Shown here in pieces: positions 31,714 through 32,573 of a stretch of 32,573 nucleotides of DNA. The DNA is from Polymorphobacter sp. (GTDB taxonomy: Bacteria > Pseudomonadota > Alphaproteobacteria > Sphingomonadales > Sphingomonadaceae). The notes beneath the pieces were generated by a model, which made no database searches, had not been told where the DNA came from, and worked only from the letters and a program-made list of their open reading frames with translations. Positions within the stretch are counted from its first letter, which is position 1; each line of letters starts with the position of its first letter. The translations under genes were made by a program, and so were the position numbers. The stretch is from contig NZ_JANYGL010000154.1 of NCBI RefSeq assembly GCF_025362435.1, forward strand, positions 1 to 32,573, given 5' to 3'.

Positions 31714-32162
31714 CGCCCGCAGCGATACCGGCGCCCCGTCCCCCCGGCAATCGCCGCTAGATTCCTTAACCTTTTCTGCAGGGGACCGATGAGGACGCGA
31801 ACCGGAAACCGGCACCCATACCGACAGTTGTAGCGCCGCCGTTCCGGTGCTACTCCTACCGAGACGGTTCGCGAGGCAGGGGTTTGTCCCGGTTCGCGCC
31901 GTCACGAATATGCCGCATCGATGCCCGGACGAGGTTCCGGTCGCGTATGCCGGTCAAGGTTAGGGTCGCATGACGTCGAAGCAGCAGCGTATAGTCGGAG
32001 CCGCCCTTTGGGTCGGTCCGGTGCTGCGCCCGACGCCCCCATTTTCTATCCATCCCATCCCGGGCCGGTCGCCGCTGCGTCGCGCGACCGCCCTATTTTC
32101 GCGTGCCGCCGGCCTGTCCGCATCATCTGCCGAAGGTCGCCCGCGCGCGCAGGAGCATCTGA
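31714..32162. other. Divergent intergenic region and long rne leader
   Basis: These 449 bases separate the amidase and rne start codons. I see no credible gene. An 8-bp dyad GTAGCGCC/GGTGCTAC (31830-31853) lies midway. A -10-like TATAGT is at 31990-31995 with no clear -35. Close to rne, a hairpin CGGTCGC/GCGACCG (32066-32090) is flanked by the U-rich stretches CCCCATTTTCTATCC and CCCTATTTTCGCG, then AGGAG. RNase E mRNAs are known to be autoregulated through their 5' leader in enterobacteria. This leader has the right kind of features, but the match is inferred. Confidence 0.45.
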
Positions 32163-32573
32163 ATGTCCCAGCGCATGCTGATCGACGCCCGCCACCCGGA
32201 GGAGACCCGGGTCGCCGTCGTCAACGGGAATCGCATCGAGGAATTTGATTTCGAGGCCGCCGAGCGCAAGCAGCTCAAGGGCAACATCTATCTCGCCAAG
32301 GTAACCCGCGTCGAACCGTCGCTCCAAGCGGCGTTCATCGATTACGGCGGCAACCGCCACGGCTTCCTCGCCTTCAGCGAAATCCACCCCGACTATTACC
32401 AGATCCCCAAGGAGGACCGCGACGCGCTCCTCCGCGAGGAAGCCGAGCTGACGCTCGACGAGCATCACGACGAACCGCATGAAGGCGAGGACGGCGAGGA
32501 AGTCGCGGTCACCGGCGGCGCCGACGACGCAGGCTCCGACGTTCTCCGCCGCCAGCGCCAGGCGCTGCGCCGC
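32163..32573 (+). CDS. rne: Ribonuclease E, N-terminal part (cut by window end)
   Basis: The 137 visible codons begin MSQRMLIDARHPEETRVAVV, the classic RNase E/G start. The S1 RNA-binding domain starts at about residue 36 (KGNIYLAKVTRVEPSLQAAF, IDYGGNRHGFLAF, SEIHPDYY). An acidic insertion (EEAELTLDEHHDEPHEGEDGEE) interrupts the S1 domain, as is common in alphaproteobacterial RNase E. RNase E is the main endonuclease of mRNA decay and rRNA processing. ATG 32163 has AGGAG eight bases upstream. RNase E rather than RNase G is favoured by the S1 insertion and the amidase neighbour; the catalytic and scaffold regions lie beyond the window. Confidence 0.93.
   Translation, partial: MSQRMLIDARHPEETRVAVVNGNRIEEFDFEAAERKQLKGNIYLAKVTRVEPSLQAAFIDYGGNRHGFLAFSEIHPDYYQIPKEDRDALLREEAELTLDEHHDEPHEGEDGEEVAVTGGADDAGSDVLRRQRQALRR

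Overview
This window looks like chromosomal DNA of a high-GC alphaproteobacterium, most likely a sphingomonad. The reasons are PEP-CTERM proteins of the alphaproteobacterial type, a glnK-amtB pair, a SelO gene, an N-acetylmuramoyl-L-alanine amidase divergent from rne, and short palindromic repeats of a type common in this group. The taxon is inferred; there is no rRNA gene to test it. About 31 genes are nearly all intact and densely packed, with many 1-22 base overlaps. I see no tRNA, rRNA, CRISPR array, prophage or insertion sequence.

Layout. 1-2471: a repeat, then on the minus strand an exported SAM methyltransferase-like protein, a membrane-anchored hypothetical and a Crp/Fnr-type regulator. 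2472-5400: a small minus-strand ORF carrying a near-copy of the AmtB C-terminal tail, a plus-strand PAP2 phosphatase, and the glnK-amtB nitrogen operon with a consensus sigma-54 promoter and a strong terminator. 5432-8450: a tight minus-strand operon tldD - PPOX-family protein - DUF2007 protein - patatin. 8489-10131: a trmO-like gene broken by one in-frame TGA, an exported protein resembling a degenerate retropepsin, and a zf-CHCC zinc-finger protein. 10337-14772: plus-strand ABC ATPase-nadB and purE-purK-UVR-motif genes. 14773-17460: two paralogous 244-residue PEP-CTERM proteins flanking an enoyl-CoA hydratase-family gene. 17452-20491: a minus-strand cassette TetR - SelO - glycoside hydrolase. 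20590-26898: tamA-tamB and a small membrane protein. 27019-28104: a 53-residue membrane protein and a Sua5-type threonylcarbamoyl-AMP synthase. 28107-28243: a palindromic MITE-like element. 28305-31713: a hypothetical, an acyl-CoA dehydrogenase, msrA and an AMIN/amidase_3 amidase. 32163-end: the start of rne behind a long leader.

How the genes work together. GlnK and AmtB form the usual ammonium uptake and sensing pair. PurE and PurK do consecutive steps of purine synthesis. NadB starts NAD synthesis. TamA and TamB form one envelope assembly machine. Sua5 begins t6A tRNA modification, and the broken trmO would have added a methyl group to the same base. The most unusual items are the AmtB-tail duplication at 2635-2682, the TGA in trmO, and a sigma-54-type promoter plus start-proximal hairpin in front of only one of the two PEP-CTERM paralogues.
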